This document shows, in pieces, positions 8,804 to 17,062 of a DNA stretch of 64,000 nucleotides. Position 1 is the stretch's first letter, and every line of letters starts with the position of its first letter. Source of the DNA: Curtobacterium herbarum (lineage in GTDB: Bacteria; Actinomycetota; Actinomycetes; Actinomycetales; Microbacteriaceae); assembly GCF_016907335.1 (NCBI RefSeq), contig NZ_JAFBBT010000001.1, positions 1,674,001 through 1,738,000 of the forward strand. The letters are read 5' to 3'. Made by a program: the position numbers and the translations under genes. Below the pieces are notes generated by a model. The model made no database searches, was not told the origin of the DNA, and saw only the letters and a program-made list of their open reading frames with translations.

Positions 8804-10222
8804 ATGTCCGACGTGCTCATCGACCGTCCAGAACTCGAAGGGCTCGGCCAGTACGAATTCGGCTGGGCCGACTCCGACGCGGCCGGCGCCTCTGCGCGCC
8901 GTGGCCTGTCGGAAGAGGTCGTCACCGACATCTCCGGCCGCAAGGGTGAACCCGAGTGGATGCGTGCGAACCGGTTGAAGGCGCTGAAGCTCTTCGACCG
9001 CAAGCCGATGCCCTCGTGGGGTGCCGACCTGTCGGACATCGACTTCGACAACATCAAGTACTTCGTGAAGTCGACGGAGAAGCAGGCCGAGTCGTGGGAG
9101 GACCTCCCCGAGGACATCCGCACGACGTACGAACGCCTGGGCATCCCGGAGGCCGAGCGCCAGCGCCTCGTCGCCGGCGTCGCCGCGCAGTACGAGTCCG
9201 AGGTCGTCTACCACCAGATCCGCGAGGACCTGGAGCAGCAGGGCGTCATCTTCATGGACACCGACACGGCGCTCCGCGAGCACCCCGAGCTGTTCGAGGA
9301 GTACTTCGGCACCGTGATCCCCGCCGGCGACAACAAGTTCGCCGCGCTGAACACGGCCGTGTGGTCCGGCGGCTCGTTCGTCTACGTCCCGAAGGGCGTC
9401 CACGTCGAGATCCCGCTGCAGGCCTACTTCCGCATCAACACGGAGAACATGGGCCAGTTCGAGCGGACGCTGATCATCGCGGACGAGGACTCGTACATCC
9501 ACTACATCGAGGGCTGCACCGCCCCGATCTACAAGTCGGACTCCCTGCACTCGGCCGTCGTCGAGATCATCGTCAAGAAGAACGCCCGCGTTCGGTACAC
9601 GACGATCCAGAACTGGTCGAACAACGTCTACAACCTCGTCACCAAGCGTGCGATCGCCCACGAGGGTGCGACCATGGAGTGGATCGACGGCAACATCGGG
9701 TCCAAGGTCACGATGAAGTACCCGTCCATCTACCTCGCCGGTGAGCACGCCAAGGGCGAGACCCTGTCCGTCGCCTTCGCCGGCCCCGGCCAGCACCAGG
9801 ACGCCGGCGCGAAGATGATCCACATGGCGCCGTACACGACGTCGTCGATCGTCTCGAAGTCGATCGCCCGCGGTGGCGGTCGTGCCGGGTACCGCGGCGA
9901 GGTCCGGGTCGACCCGGGCGCACACCACTCGGCCAACACGGTCCGCTGTGACGCGCTGCTCGTCGACACCGTCTCGCGGAGCGACACCTACCCGGCGATC
10001 GACATCCGCGTCGACGACGTGCAGCTCGGCCACGAGGCGACCGTCTCCCGCGTCAGCGAGGAGCAGCTGTTCTACCTCATGTCCCGCGGCATGGCCGAGG
10101 ACGAGGCCATGGCGATGATCGTGCGCGGATTCATCGAACCCATCGCCCGCGAGCTCCCGATGGAGTACGCACTCGAACTCAACAAGCTCATCGAGATGAG
10201 CATGGAAGGATCCGTCGGCTAG
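8804..10222 (+). CDS. sufB: Fe-S cluster assembly scaffold SufB
   Basis: SufB is the scaffold subunit of the SufBCD complex that builds and transfers Fe-S clusters in the cytosol. The 472-residue product has the long SufB core ending in a beta-helix domain, with [12 protein letters not shown] at about 376-387 (Cys382 is the likely conserved cluster cysteine). The ATG at 8804 follows ACGAGGAG; the reading frame is open further upstream without a ribosome site. First gene of the suf operon; sufD starts on the next base after its stop. Confidence 0.97.
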   Translation: MSDVLIDRPELEGLGQYEFGWADSDAAGASARRGLSEEVVTDISGRKGEPEWMRANRLKALKLFDRKPMPSWGADLSDIDFDNIKYFVKSTEKQAESWEDLPEDIRTTYERLGIPEAERQRLVAGVAAQYESEVVYHQIREDLEQQGVIFMDTDTALREHPELFEEYFGTVIPAGDNKFAALNTAVWSGGSFVYVPKGVHVEIPLQAYFRINTENMGQFERTLIIADEDSYIHYIEGCTAPIYKSDSLHSAVVEIIVKKNARVRYTTIQNWSNNVYNLVTKRAIAHEGATMEWIDGNIGSKVTMKYPSIYLAGEHAKGETLSVAFAGPGQHQDAGAKMIHMAPYTTSSIVSKSIARGGGRAGYRGEVRVDPGAHHSANTVRCDALLVDTVSRSDTYPAIDIRVDDVQLGHEATVSRVSEEQLFYLMSRGMAEDEAMAMIVRGFIEPIARELPMEYALELNKLIEMSMEGSVG

Positions 10223-11506
10223 ATGTCCAGCACCACCCCTCCTCCCCACATCGACCAGCCGACGGAGCCCGCGAGCACGCTCTCGTCGGGCGGTACGGAC
10301 CAGCACGGCGCCCGGGCGCACTCCGACGGCGGCTGGGACACCAAGGTGCCGGTGCAGACGCGTTCCCAGCGGTTCCGCTCGGGCGACGTCGGCGCCTTCC
10401 CCACCGTCACCGGCCGAGAGGTCAACTGGAAGTTCGCGCCGCTCGCCAAGATCCAGCCGCTGCTCGACAGCACGTTGGACGGCTCGGCGTACCCCTTCCT
10501 CGCGACCCAGTCCGCGGGCGCCGACGTCGAGTGGGGTCGCAGCGACGACCCCCGCGTCGGTGGCGCCGGGTTGCCGGAGGACCGGGCGGCCGCCGCTGCC
10601 TGGAGCGCGCGTGACGCCGTCCTGGCGATCACCGTGCAGGGCACGGACGAGCACGAGTTCATCACCGTGACCCGCTCCGACTTCGGCACGCAGCCGCGGG
10701 CGGCACACACGGTCATCACCGCCGAGCCGCACGCGCAGGGCATCGTCGTGATCGACAACCGCGGGTCGGCGCTCCTCAGCGAGAACGTCGAGGTCGTCGT
10801 CCGCGACGGCGCCCGCCTCACCCTCGTCACGGTCCAGGACTGGGACGACGACGCGGTGCACGTCTCGACGCACTTCGCCGAGGTCGGCCGCGACGCCTTC
10901 CTCAAGCACGTCGTGGTCTCGCTCGGCGGTGACGTCATCCGCGTCAACCCGTCCACGCACCTCGGTGCGCAGGGCGGCGACGTCGAGATGTACGGCGTCT
11001 ACTTCGCGGACGCCGGCCAGTACATCGAGCAGCAGGTCTACGTCGACCACGACGCACCTAACACCCGCAGCCGTGTCAACTACAAGGGCGCGCTGCAGGG
11101 CCAGGGTGCGCACACGGTCTGGATCGGCGACGTCCTCATCGGACGCTCCGCTCCGGGCACCGACTCGTACGAGCAGAACCGCAACCTGGTCCTGACCGAG
11201 GGGACGCGCGCCGACAGCATCCCGAACCTCGAGATCGAGACCGGCGACATCACCGGTGCCGGCCACGCCAGCGCCACCGGTCGCTTCGACGACGAGCAGC
11301 TCTTCTACCTGCAGGCCCGTGGCATCCCGGAGGAAGAGGCCCGGCGTCTCGTCGTCCTGGGCTTCCTGGTCGAGGTCATCCAGAAGATCGGCGCACCCGA
11401 GCTCGAGGAACGGCTCATCGCCGCCGTCGAGCAGGAGCTCATGGAGGGCCGGACGGTCCTCGCCGCGCCCGCCGCCGAGGCTGCTGCTGCCGGGGTCGAC
11501 GCCTGA
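10223..11506 (+). CDS. sufD: Fe-S cluster assembly protein SufD
   Basis: Partner of SufB in the SufBC2D complex. It has 427 residues with a variable, Ser/Thr/His-rich N-terminus (about 1-60) and the shared SufB/D beta-helix core. Typical C-terminal motifs are ADAGQYIEQQ, RSRVNYKGALQGQGA and LFYLQARGIPEEEA. The ATG directly abuts the sufB TAG stop, so translation is coupled. Its stop overlaps the next start (TGATG). Confidence 0.95.
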   Translation: MSSTTPPPHIDQPTEPASTLSSGGTDQHGARAHSDGGWDTKVPVQTRSQRFRSGDVGAFPTVTGREVNWKFAPLAKIQPLLDSTLDGSAYPFLATQSAGADVEWGRSDDPRVGGAGLPEDRAAAAAWSARDAVLAITVQGTDEHEFITVTRSDFGTQPRAAHTVITAEPHAQGIVVIDNRGSALLSENVEVVVRDGARLTLVTVQDWDDDAVHVSTHFAEVGRDAFLKHVVVSLGGDVIRVNPSTHLGAQGGDVEMYGVYFADAGQYIEQQVYVDHDAPNTRSRVNYKGALQGQGAHTVWIGDVLIGRSAPGTDSYEQNRNLVLTEGTRADSIPNLEIETGDITGAGHASATGRFDDEQLFYLQARGIPEEEARRLVVLGFLVEVIQKIGAPELEERLIAAVEQELMEGRTVLAAPAAEAAAAGVDA

Positions 11507-11832
11507 TGGCCGAGAAGGTCTGCGCCGAGAGCGACATCGCGGTGGACAGCCCGATGCGCGCGGTCGTCGACGGCACCGCCATCGCGATCGTGAAGGACTC
11601 GGCCGGCACCGTGCACGCCATCGGCGACACCTGCACGCACGGCGACATCTCGCTGTCGGAAGGCTTCGTCGAGGGCGACTCGCTCGAGTGCTGGGCACAC
11701 GGGTCGCAGTTCTCGCTGACGACCGGCAAGCCGAAGAACTTCCCGGCGTACGAGCCGGTGCCGGTCTTCCGGGTCGAGGTCCGTGACGGCGACGTCTACG
11801 TCGACGTGCACGAGCCCGTCCCGGTCGACTGA
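11506..11832 (+). CDS. Rieske-type [2Fe-2S] ferredoxin
   Basis: Small soluble Rieske domain protein of 108 residues. The cluster ligands are Cys43-x-His45 (TCTHG) and Cys62-x2-His65 (CWAHG), the non-haem dioxygenase ferredoxin/NirD type. It sits inside the suf operon between sufD and sufC, sharing one base with sufD. This placement is common in actinobacterial suf operons and suggests an electron-transfer role in cluster assembly, though that role is inferred. It is not a SufE or SufU sulfur carrier: no matching cysteine motif is seen. Confidence 0.93.
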   Translation: MAEKVCAESDIAVDSPMRAVVDGTAIAIVKDSAGTVHAIGDTCTHGDISLSEGFVEGDSLECWAHGSQFSLTTGKPKNFPAYEPVPVFRVEVRDGDVYVDVHEPVPVD

Positions 11833-11893
11833 GCGCGACCCCACACTCTTCCCGCGGCTGACGCCGCACCACAGCTGCAACCGAAGGAACGCA

Positions 11894-12667
11894 ATGTCCA
11901 CTCTCGAAATCCGTGACCTGCAGGTCGCCATCGACACCGACCAGGGCGTCAAGGAGATCCTCAAGGGCGTCGACCTGACGATCAACGAGGGCGAGATCCA
12001 CGCGATCATGGGCCCGAACGGGTCCGGCAAGTCGACCCTGGCGTACACGATCGCCGGGCACCCGCGCTACCACGTCACCGGCGGCTCGATCACCCTCGAC
12101 GGCAAGGACGTCCTGGCGATGAGCGTCGACGAGCGTGCGCGCGCCGGCATGTTCCTCGCGATGCAGTACCCGGTCGAGATCCCCGGCGTGACGGTGTCGA
12201 ACTTCCTCCGTACCGCCAAGACCGCGATCGACGGCGAGGCCCCGGCCCTCCGTGGCTGGATCAAGGACCTCCGCACGTCGATGGCGGACCTCAAGATGGA
12301 CCCGGCCTTCGCCGAGCGCAACGTCAACGAGGGCTTCTCCGGTGGCGAGAAGAAGCGCCACGAGATCATGCAGCTCGAGCTCCTGAAGCCGAAGTTCGCC
12401 GTCCTCGACGAGACCGACTCCGGCCTGGACGTCGACGCGCTGAAGATCGTGTCCGAGGGCGTCAACCGCGCCAAGGCCGCGACCGGCCTCGGCGTGCTGC
12501 TCATCACGCACTACACGCGCATCCTCCGCTACATCACGCCGGACTTCGTCCACGTGTTCGTCGCCGGCAAGATCGCCGAGCAGGGCGGCCCGGAGCTGGC
12601 CGAGCGCCTCGAGAACGAGGGCTACGACCGCTACGTGCAGGCCGCTGCCGCCGCGCCGGTGGAGTGA
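11894..12667 (+). CDS. sufC: Fe-S assembly ATPase SufC
   Basis: ABC-type ATPase that drives the SufBD scaffold. The 257 residues contain Walker A GPNGSGKS at 40-47, the Q-loop region [10 protein letters not shown], signature FSGGEKKR, Walker [12 protein letters not shown] and the switch His in [10 protein letters not shown]. These are SufC-specific variants. The ATG at 11894 follows GAAGGAAC, 61 bases after the ferredoxin stop. Confidence 0.97.
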   Translation: MSTLEIRDLQVAIDTDQGVKEILKGVDLTINEGEIHAIMGPNGSGKSTLAYTIAGHPRYHVTGGSITLDGKDVLAMSVDERARAGMFLAMQYPVEIPGVTVSNFLRTAKTAIDGEAPALRGWIKDLRTSMADLKMDPAFAERNVNEGFSGGEKKRHEIMQLELLKPKFAVLDETDSGLDVDALKIVSEGVNRAKAATGLGVLLITHYTRILRYITPDFVHVFVAGKIAEQGGPELAERLENEGYDRYVQAAAAAPVE

Positions 12668-12669
12668 CG

Positions 12670-12999
12670 ATGATCACCACACTGGCACCGGACAAGTTCG
12701 ACGAGGTCGTCGAGGGCCTGAAAGAGGTCCAGGACCCGGAGCTCGGCGTCAACATCGTCGACCTCGGGCTCATCTACGACCTGGCCTGGGACGACGAGGC
12801 GACCGCGCTCATCATCAGCATGACGCTGACGAGCGCGGGCTGCCCGCTGACCGATGTCATCGAGAACGACACCGCGAACGCCCTCGACGGCATCGTCGAC
12901 GCGTTCCGCATCAACTGGGTCTGGATGCCGCCGTGGGGTCCGGAGCGGATCACCGACGACGGCCGCGAGATGATGCGCGCGCTCGGCTTCTCGATCTAG
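12670..12999 (+). CDS. sufT: DUF59/MIP18-family Fe-S assembly factor (SufT-like)
   Basis: 109-residue protein with the DUF59 core DPELGVNIVDLGLIYDL and the conserved cysteine in TSAGCPLTD. Family members act in Fe-S maturation or carriage. The ATG at 12670 has GGAG a few bases upstream inside the sufC end; a GTG at 12664 overlapping the sufC stop is the alternative. Last gene of the suf operon. In mycobacteria sufS and sufU lie between sufC and sufT, and both are missing here. Confidence 0.9.
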   Translation: MITTLAPDKFDEVVEGLKEVQDPELGVNIVDLGLIYDLAWDDEATALIISMTLTSAGCPLTDVIENDTANALDGIVDAFRINWVWMPPWGPERITDDGREMMRALGFSI

Positions 13000-13016
13000 C
13001 CACGCGACCATCCGCA

Positions 13017-13056
13017 GACGGGAGGCCCGGTACCAGCTGGTACCGGGCCTCCCGTC
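13017..13056. terminator. 40-bp perfect palindrome after the suf operon
   Basis: GACGGGAGGCCCGGTACCAG is followed at once by its exact complement, with no loop bases. It lies 17 bases after the sufT stop and can act as a bidirectional terminator or mRNA-protecting hairpin. The identical 40 bp occurs at 60298-60337 after ndh, so it is a dispersed element rather than a locally evolved hairpin. Confidence 0.85.
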
Positions 13057-13090
13057 CGTCGTCGTGCCCACCCGCGCCGTCGTCCGGGGC

Positions 13091-13152
13091 GCCGGCCGTC
13101 CGACGCGCCGGCCGTCCGACGCGCCCGCCTTCCGACGCGCCAGCCGTCCCCC
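13091..13152. repeat. 16-bp tandem repeat
   Basis: Units GCCGGCCGTCCGACGC at 13091-13106 and 13107-13122 are identical. A third with two changes is at 13123-13138, and a decayed fourth follows. Noncoding. Confidence 0.85.
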
Positions 13153-13215
13153 GCCGAGCGGTCACGGAACGTCGTTCTCGGCGTCCCGAACCGACGGATC
13201 GTGACCGCTCGGCGG
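13151..13215. repeat. Inverted repeat with 16-bp arms
   Basis: CCGCCGAGCGGTCACG at 13151-13166 is exactly complementary to 13200-13215, with a 33-base spacer that is itself partly self-complementary. Function unknown. Confidence 0.8.
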
Positions 13216-13264
13216 AGGGCAGGCGGGGTGTTGTGACCGGTCGGCGGAGGGCAGCCGGGGTGTC
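13201..13264. repeat. 32-bp tandem duplication
   Basis: Bases 13201-13232 are repeated at 13233-13264 with three differences. The unit begins GTGACCG and contains GCGGAGGGCAG. It overlaps the right arm of the preceding inverted repeat. Confidence 0.85.
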
Positions 13265-13292
13265 GTGTGAGCGCCGGACGCACTGCGGACGA

Positions 13293-13329
13293 CGAGAGGC
13301 CCCGCACCGGATCGGTGCGGGGCCTCTCG
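13293..13329 (-). terminator. Hairpin at the end of bioY
   Basis: Seventeen-base perfect arms (CGAGAGGCCCCGCACCG) around a 3-base GAT loop, 18 bases past the bioY stop. Strong stem without a T tract. Confidence 0.7.
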
Positions 13330-13347
13330 GCAGGGTGCGGAGTGCGC

Positions 13348-13947
13348 TCAGCGGCGGCCGAGCGCCTTCCAAGCCAGGGGCAGCACGCCGGCCGCGATGA
13401 GGGCCTTCGCGATGCCGCCGATGACGAACGGGTAGAGGCCGGCCGCCAGGACCGACTGCAGGTCGTTCGGCGCACCGAGCGCGCCGAGGGCGACCGCCAG
13501 GTACGGCAGACCGGTGACGAAGGGGATCGCACTGGCGAGCAGCATCGCCACCGCGGCGCGGCCGACCTTACGGTCCCAGTTCCGACGCGCGAGCCAGCCG
13601 ATGAGGCCGGCGGCCGGGATGAAGCCGATGACGTACCCGAAGCTCGGCAGGGTGAGCGCGTGCAGGCCGCCCTGCGCGTCGGCGAAGAACGGTGCACCGG
13701 CGAGCCCGACGATCGCGTAGACGAGCATCGAGAGGACACCGCGGCGGGCGCCGAGGGTCGCGCCGACGAGGACGACGGCCAGCGTCTGACCGGTCACGGG
13801 GACCGGCCACATCGGCACCTCGACCTGCGCGAGCGCGGCGGTGAACAGCGCCCCACCGGCGATCAGGGCGGCGTCGGTGGCCAGGCCGTGGGTGCGCAGA
13901 CGGTCGGCGAGGACTGCGCGGGGAGCGAACCCGGTGGCGTTCGTCAT
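13348..13947 (-). CDS. bioY: Biotin transporter substrate-binding subunit BioY
   Basis: Membrane S component of an ECF-type biotin uptake system. The 199-residue product has about six hydrophobic segments and the BioY hallmarks PVPVTGQTLAVVLVGATLGAR and the following GAPFFADAQGG loop. The ATG at 13947 has AGGAG 6 bases upstream; the frame is open to 14046 without a better start. No bioM/bioN partners adjoin it, so it either works alone or uses shared ECF components. A TGGTCC/GGACCA palindrome 23 bases upstream suggests repression. Confidence 0.95.
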   Translation of the reverse strand: MTNATGFAPRAVLADRLRTHGLATDAALIAGGALFTAALAQVEVPMWPVPVTGQTLAVVLVGATLGARRGVLSMLVYAIVGLAGAPFFADAQGGLHALTLPSFGYVIGFIPAAGLIGWLARRNWDRKVGRAAVAMLLASAIPFVTGLPYLAVALGALGAPNDLQSVLAAGLYPFVIGGIAKALIAAGVLPLAWKALGRR

Positions 13948-13969
13948 GGATTCTCCTAGAATGGACTGC

Positions 13970-13987
13970 TGGTCCTGTTCTGGACCA
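13970..13987. promoter_or_regulatory. Candidate operator upstream of bioY
   Basis: TGGTCC-TGTTCT-GGACCA, a perfect 6-bp-arm palindrome in the bioY promoter region. It does not resemble the BioQ or BirA boxes I know, so the cognate regulator is unknown. Confidence 0.35.
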
Positions 13988-14063
13988 TCGGTTCCCGTCA
14001 GCGTAGCGGTGCACCTCCCGCACACACCGTTGTGCAAACCCACCAACTGATTGGACGTCCACT

Positions 14064-15662
14064 GTGCTTGCCGTGCACGAACTCGAGATCCGCGTCGGGG
14101 CTCGCCTCCTGATGGAGAACGTGTCCTTCCGCGTCGAGCGGGGTGACAAGATCGGCCTCGTCGGCCGGAACGGCGCGGGGAAGACCACCATGACCAAGGC
14201 CCTGGCGGGTGAGGCTGCTCCGACCGACGGGACGATCCAGCGGTCCGGTGAGATCGGCTACCTGCCGCAGGACCCTCGCTCCGGGAACCCCGAGGACACC
14301 GCTCGCAAGCGGATCCTCGACGCCCGCGGCCTCGGTGAGCTCGTGGACGGCATCCGGAAGGCCACGCTCGACATGGCCAGCACCGACCCGGCCGTCGCCG
14401 AGAAGGCGATGAAGCGGTACTCCCGTCTGGACGACGAGTTCAACGCGCTGGGTGGTTACGCGGCCGAGGCCGAGGCGGCGTCGATCGCGTCGAACCTCAA
14501 GCTGCCGGACCGGATCCTCGACCAGCAGCTCAAGACCCTCTCCGGTGGGCAGCGTCGCCGCATCGAGCTGGCACGCATCCTGTTCTCCGAGGCGGACACG
14601 ATGATCCTCGACGAGCCGACGAACCACCTCGACGCGGACTCGGTGCTCTGGCTGCGCGAGCACCTCAAGACCTACCCGGGCGGTGTGATCGTCATCTCCC
14701 ACGACGTGGAGCTGGTGGACGAGGTCGTGAACCGCGTGTTCTACCTCGACGCGAACCGCCAGACCATCGACATCTACAACATGGGCTGGAAGCTCTACCA
14801 GCGGCAGCGTGTGGCCGACGAGGAGCGCCGCCGCAAGGAACGGGCCGGCGCCGAGAAGAAGGCCGCGACGCTCAAGGACCAGGCCGCCCGCTTCGGTGCG
14901 AAGGCGTCGAAGGCGGCTGCGGCCCACCAGATGGTCGCGCGTGCCGACAAGCTGCTCGCGGGCCTCGAGGACGAGCGCGTCGCCGACCGGGTCGCGAAGA
15001 TCCGCTTCCCCACGCCCGCTCCGTGCGGCCGGACGCCGCTGATGGCCGAGGGGCTGTCGAAGTCCTACGGGTCGCTCGAGATCTTCGCGGGCGTCGACCT
15101 GGCGATCGACCGAGGTTCCCGTGTCGTCATCCTCGGGTTCAACGGTGCCGGCAAGACGACGCTGCTGCGCATCCTCGCGGGTGCGGACGCGCCGGACACC
15201 GGGGCGATCCTGCCCGGGCACGGCCTGCGCATCGGGTACTACGCGCAGGAGCACGAGAACATCGACGTCAACCGCACGGTGATCGAGAACATGGTCTCCG
15301 CGTCGACCGACCTCAACGAGACCGAGGCCCGTCGCGTCCTCGGCTCGTTCCTGTTCACGGGTGACGACGGCTACAAGAAGGCCGGGGTGCTCTCCGGTGG
15401 TGAGAAGACCCGTCTGTCGCTCGCGATGATCGTCGTCTCGGGCGCGAACGTGCTGCTGCTCGACGAGCCCACGAACAACCTCGACCCGGCGTCGCGCGAA
15501 GAGATCCTCAACGCCTTGGCCGGCTTCGAGGGTGCCGTCGTCCTCGTCTCCCACGACGCGGGTGCGGTCGAGGCGCTGAACCCCGAGCGGGTGCTGCTCC
15601 TGCCGGACGGCACCGAGGACCACTGGAACAAGGACTACGCGGAGCTCATCGAGCTCGCCTGA
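14064..15662 (+). CDS. ABC-F family ATPase (ribosome-associated)
   Basis: Soluble protein of 532 residues with two ABC cassettes and no membrane segments, the ABC-F layout. Walker A sites are GRNGAGKT at 34-41 and GFNGAGKT near 355. Signatures are LSGGQRRR and LSGGEKTR, each followed by LDEPTN. A charged helical linker (about 240-310) corresponds to the P-site tRNA-interaction motif. ABC-F proteins act on stalled ribosomes; whether this one gives antibiotic resistance or is housekeeping (EttA/Uup-like) cannot be told from sequence. The GTG at 14064 has a poor ribosome site. Confidence 0.93.
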   Translation: MLAVHELEIRVGARLLMENVSFRVERGDKIGLVGRNGAGKTTMTKALAGEAAPTDGTIQRSGEIGYLPQDPRSGNPEDTARKRILDARGLGELVDGIRKATLDMASTDPAVAEKAMKRYSRLDDEFNALGGYAAEAEAASIASNLKLPDRILDQQLKTLSGGQRRRIELARILFSEADTMILDEPTNHLDADSVLWLREHLKTYPGGVIVISHDVELVDEVVNRVFYLDANRQTIDIYNMGWKLYQRQRVADEERRRKERAGAEKKAATLKDQAARFGAKASKAAAAHQMVARADKLLAGLEDERVADRVAKIRFPTPAPCGRTPLMAEGLSKSYGSLEIFAGVDLAIDRGSRVVILGFNGAGKTTLLRILAGADAPDTGAILPGHGLRIGYYAQEHENIDVNRTVIENMVSASTDLNETEARRVLGSFLFTGDDGYKKAGVLSGGEKTRLSLAMIVVSGANVLLLDEPTNNLDPASREEILNALAGFEGAVVLVSHDAGAVEALNPERVLLLPDGTEDHWNKDYAELIELA

Positions 15663-15663
15663 C

Positions 15664-15733
15664 GCGAGCGCGGGCCCGCGCGTGCGGTCCCGCGCGTGCG
15701 GGACCGCGGGTGCGCGACCGCGGGTGCGTGGCC
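15664..15733. repeat. 14-bp tandem repeat, five units
   Basis: Five consecutive 14-base units from the base after the ABC-F stop region. The clearest are GCGCGTGCGGTCCC (15678), GCGCGTGCGGGACC (15692), GCGGGTGCGCGACC (15706) and GCGGGTGCGTGGCC (15720). It runs directly into the palindrome at 15738. Confidence 0.85.
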
Positions 15734-15737
15734 GTGC

Positions 15738-15793
15738 CACAGACGGACGGGAGGCCCGTGGCGACACCGCCACGGGCCTCCCGTCCGTCTGTG
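15738..15793. terminator. 26-bp-arm hairpin between ABC-F gene and SURF1 gene
   Basis: Perfect 26-base arms, centred on GGGAGGCCCGTGGCG/CGCCACGGGCCTCCC, with an ACAC loop. It lies between convergent genes and is the longest uninterrupted member of the dispersed palindrome family in this window. Likely a bidirectional terminator. Confidence 0.85.
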
Positions 15794-15800
15794 CGGTCCG

Positions 15801-16790
15801 TCAGCGACCGGTCGTCAGGAGCTCGTCCTCGATCTCCGCGTCGGACTTCGGCTTCGCATCCTTGCGGCGCTGCCGGTCGAGGGCGCGCTCGCGCTCCTCC
15901 GGGTCGTCCTGGTTGAGGTTCCGGTACTCCTGCACCATCACGTAGGCCAGGAAGCCGAAGCCTCCGACGGCGAACAGGAACCACTGGATGAAGTAGCTGA
16001 GGTGCAGGCCGGTGTCGGCGCTCGGCCGGTCCCAGCCGAGTGGTGCGCGCTCGGCCGGGGCCGGCGTCTCGCTGTCGAGCTGGCCGTACGCGCCGGTCCA
16101 GATCGGGTGCCCGGCCTTGTCGGCGACGTCGGGCAGCGTGACGGACTGCACCTGGTCGGTGTTCGCGGGGTCGGTGCGCCCGGGGATGCGCGGCTCGGAC
16201 TGCTGCAGCCGCACGACGACGGTGACGGTGCCGGTCGGAGGGGCCGGCACGCTGTCCGGGGCGTCCTGCTTGTTGCCCGTCGGCACCCAACCGCGGTCGA
16301 CGACGAAGGCACGGCCATCGGTCGTGACCAGGGGAGTGAGGACCTCGAACCCGGGCTGGCCGTTGTGCACGCGGTTGCGGACGAGGAGCTGGTGGTCGGT
16401 GTCGTACCGTCCGGTGACGCTCGCGCGCAGCCAGGTCAGGTCGTTGCTCCACGTGCCGGCACGGGGGAGGACCTGGTCGATCGGGACCGGGGCGTGGTCG
16501 TAGTTCGCGGCGATCTGGTCGTTCTGTCGGACGGCCTCGTTCCGACGGTCCCACTGCCACATGCCGAAGAGCGTGCAGATGATCGCGAACGCGACGGCGA
16601 TGGCGAAGTAGCCGAGCCAGCGGCGGCTGCGGACGAAGTGCCACCCGACGAACGGTTCGGCGGGTCCGTCGTCGCGGACCGGTGCGGTCGCGCCGTCCGC
16701 CGGCGATGTCGTCGCGCCGTCGTTCGCCTGACGGATCCGTGCCGCGTGGCGCCGGCCGTACCGGGAGCCGGGGTCGAAGCCCTCGGTCAT
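15801..16790 (-). CDS. SURF1-family cytochrome oxidase assembly protein
   Basis: Membrane protein of 329 residues with the SURF1 layout: a transmembrane helix at about 59-78, a large extracytoplasmic domain, and a second helix at about 268-290. Conserved features are GMWQWDRR after helix 1, VDRGWVPTG and LSYFIQWFLFA. SURF1 proteins help insert haem a into cytochrome aa3 oxidase, matching ctaA and ctaB nearby. The C-terminal tail is charged and rich in Glu, Arg and Lys. The ATG overlaps the stop of the upstream 91-residue gene by 4 bases. Confidence 0.93.
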   Translation of the reverse strand: MTEGFDPGSRYGRRHAARIRQANDGATTSPADGATAPVRDDGPAEPFVGWHFVRSRRWLGYFAIAVAFAIICTLFGMWQWDRRNEAVRQNDQIAANYDHAPVPIDQVLPRAGTWSNDLTWLRASVTGRYDTDHQLLVRNRVHNGQPGFEVLTPLVTTDGRAFVVDRGWVPTGNKQDAPDSVPAPPTGTVTVVVRLQQSEPRIPGRTDPANTDQVQSVTLPDVADKAGHPIWTGAYGQLDSETPAPAERAPLGWDRPSADTGLHLSYFIQWFLFAVGGFGFLAYVMVQEYRNLNQDDPEERERALDRQRRKDAKPKSDAEIEDELLTTGR

Positions 16791-17062
16791 CGCCCGTCAC
16801 CCGCGACACGCGCGGAGGTGTCGTCGAGGTTCTCCACGTCGTCGTCGATGCCGGTGACCCGCACCGGGAACGACCGGGAGCGCAGGTAGTCGGCGAGGAA
16901 GTCGCGGTGCTCGTCGCAGGCGGCCCAGATCTTCACGCGGTCCTCGGCGTGGATCCGGGGGTTCCGCCAGTTCACCCGCCACGAGGCCGTCGACGAACAA
17001 CCGGCCCGCGAACACACCGGCGTCGCGCCGGGTTCGGTGAACAGGTCGAAGGTCGCTCCCAT
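16787..17062 (-). CDS. Small cysteine-rich protein, possible zinc binder
   Basis: Unrecognised 91-residue protein. It has a Cys-x4-Cys pair (CSRAGC at about 17-22) and a CDEH motif at about 49-52, a spacing that could bind one zinc ion, and a WRVNWRNPRIH segment. Homologues are usually annotated only as hypothetical. It sits between a DUF3099-like gene (1-base overlap TGATG) and the SURF1 gene (4-base overlap), so it is translated with an oxidase assembly factor. That suggests, but does not show, a link to metal or haem handling. Confidence 0.75.
   Translation of the reverse strand: MGATFDLFTEPGATPVCSRAGCSSTASWRVNWRNPRIHAEDRVKIWAACDEHRDFLADYLRSRSFPVRVTGIDDDVENLDDTSARVAGDGR

Larger units (their letters stand above)
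13000..13347. other. Repeat-dense gap between sufT and bioY
   Basis: About 350 bases with no credible gene, made almost wholly of repeats: a perfect 40-bp palindrome (13017-13056), a 16-bp tandem repeat (13091-13152), a 16-bp-arm inverted repeat (13151-13215), a 32-bp tandem duplication (13201-13264) and a 17-bp-arm hairpin (13293-13329). It separates convergent genes. Confidence 0.8.

Noticed and set aside
6167..12553. A 2128-codon open reading frame antisense to the ctaB-to-suf region
   Set aside because: Composition is that of a codon shadow in very GC-rich DNA (Arg, Asp, Val, Glu, Leu runs, no domain motifs), and it lies opposite a well-supported suf operon.
12950..13739. Open frames across the sufT-bioY gap
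   Set aside because: They run through tandem and inverted repeats with no start signal or family motif.
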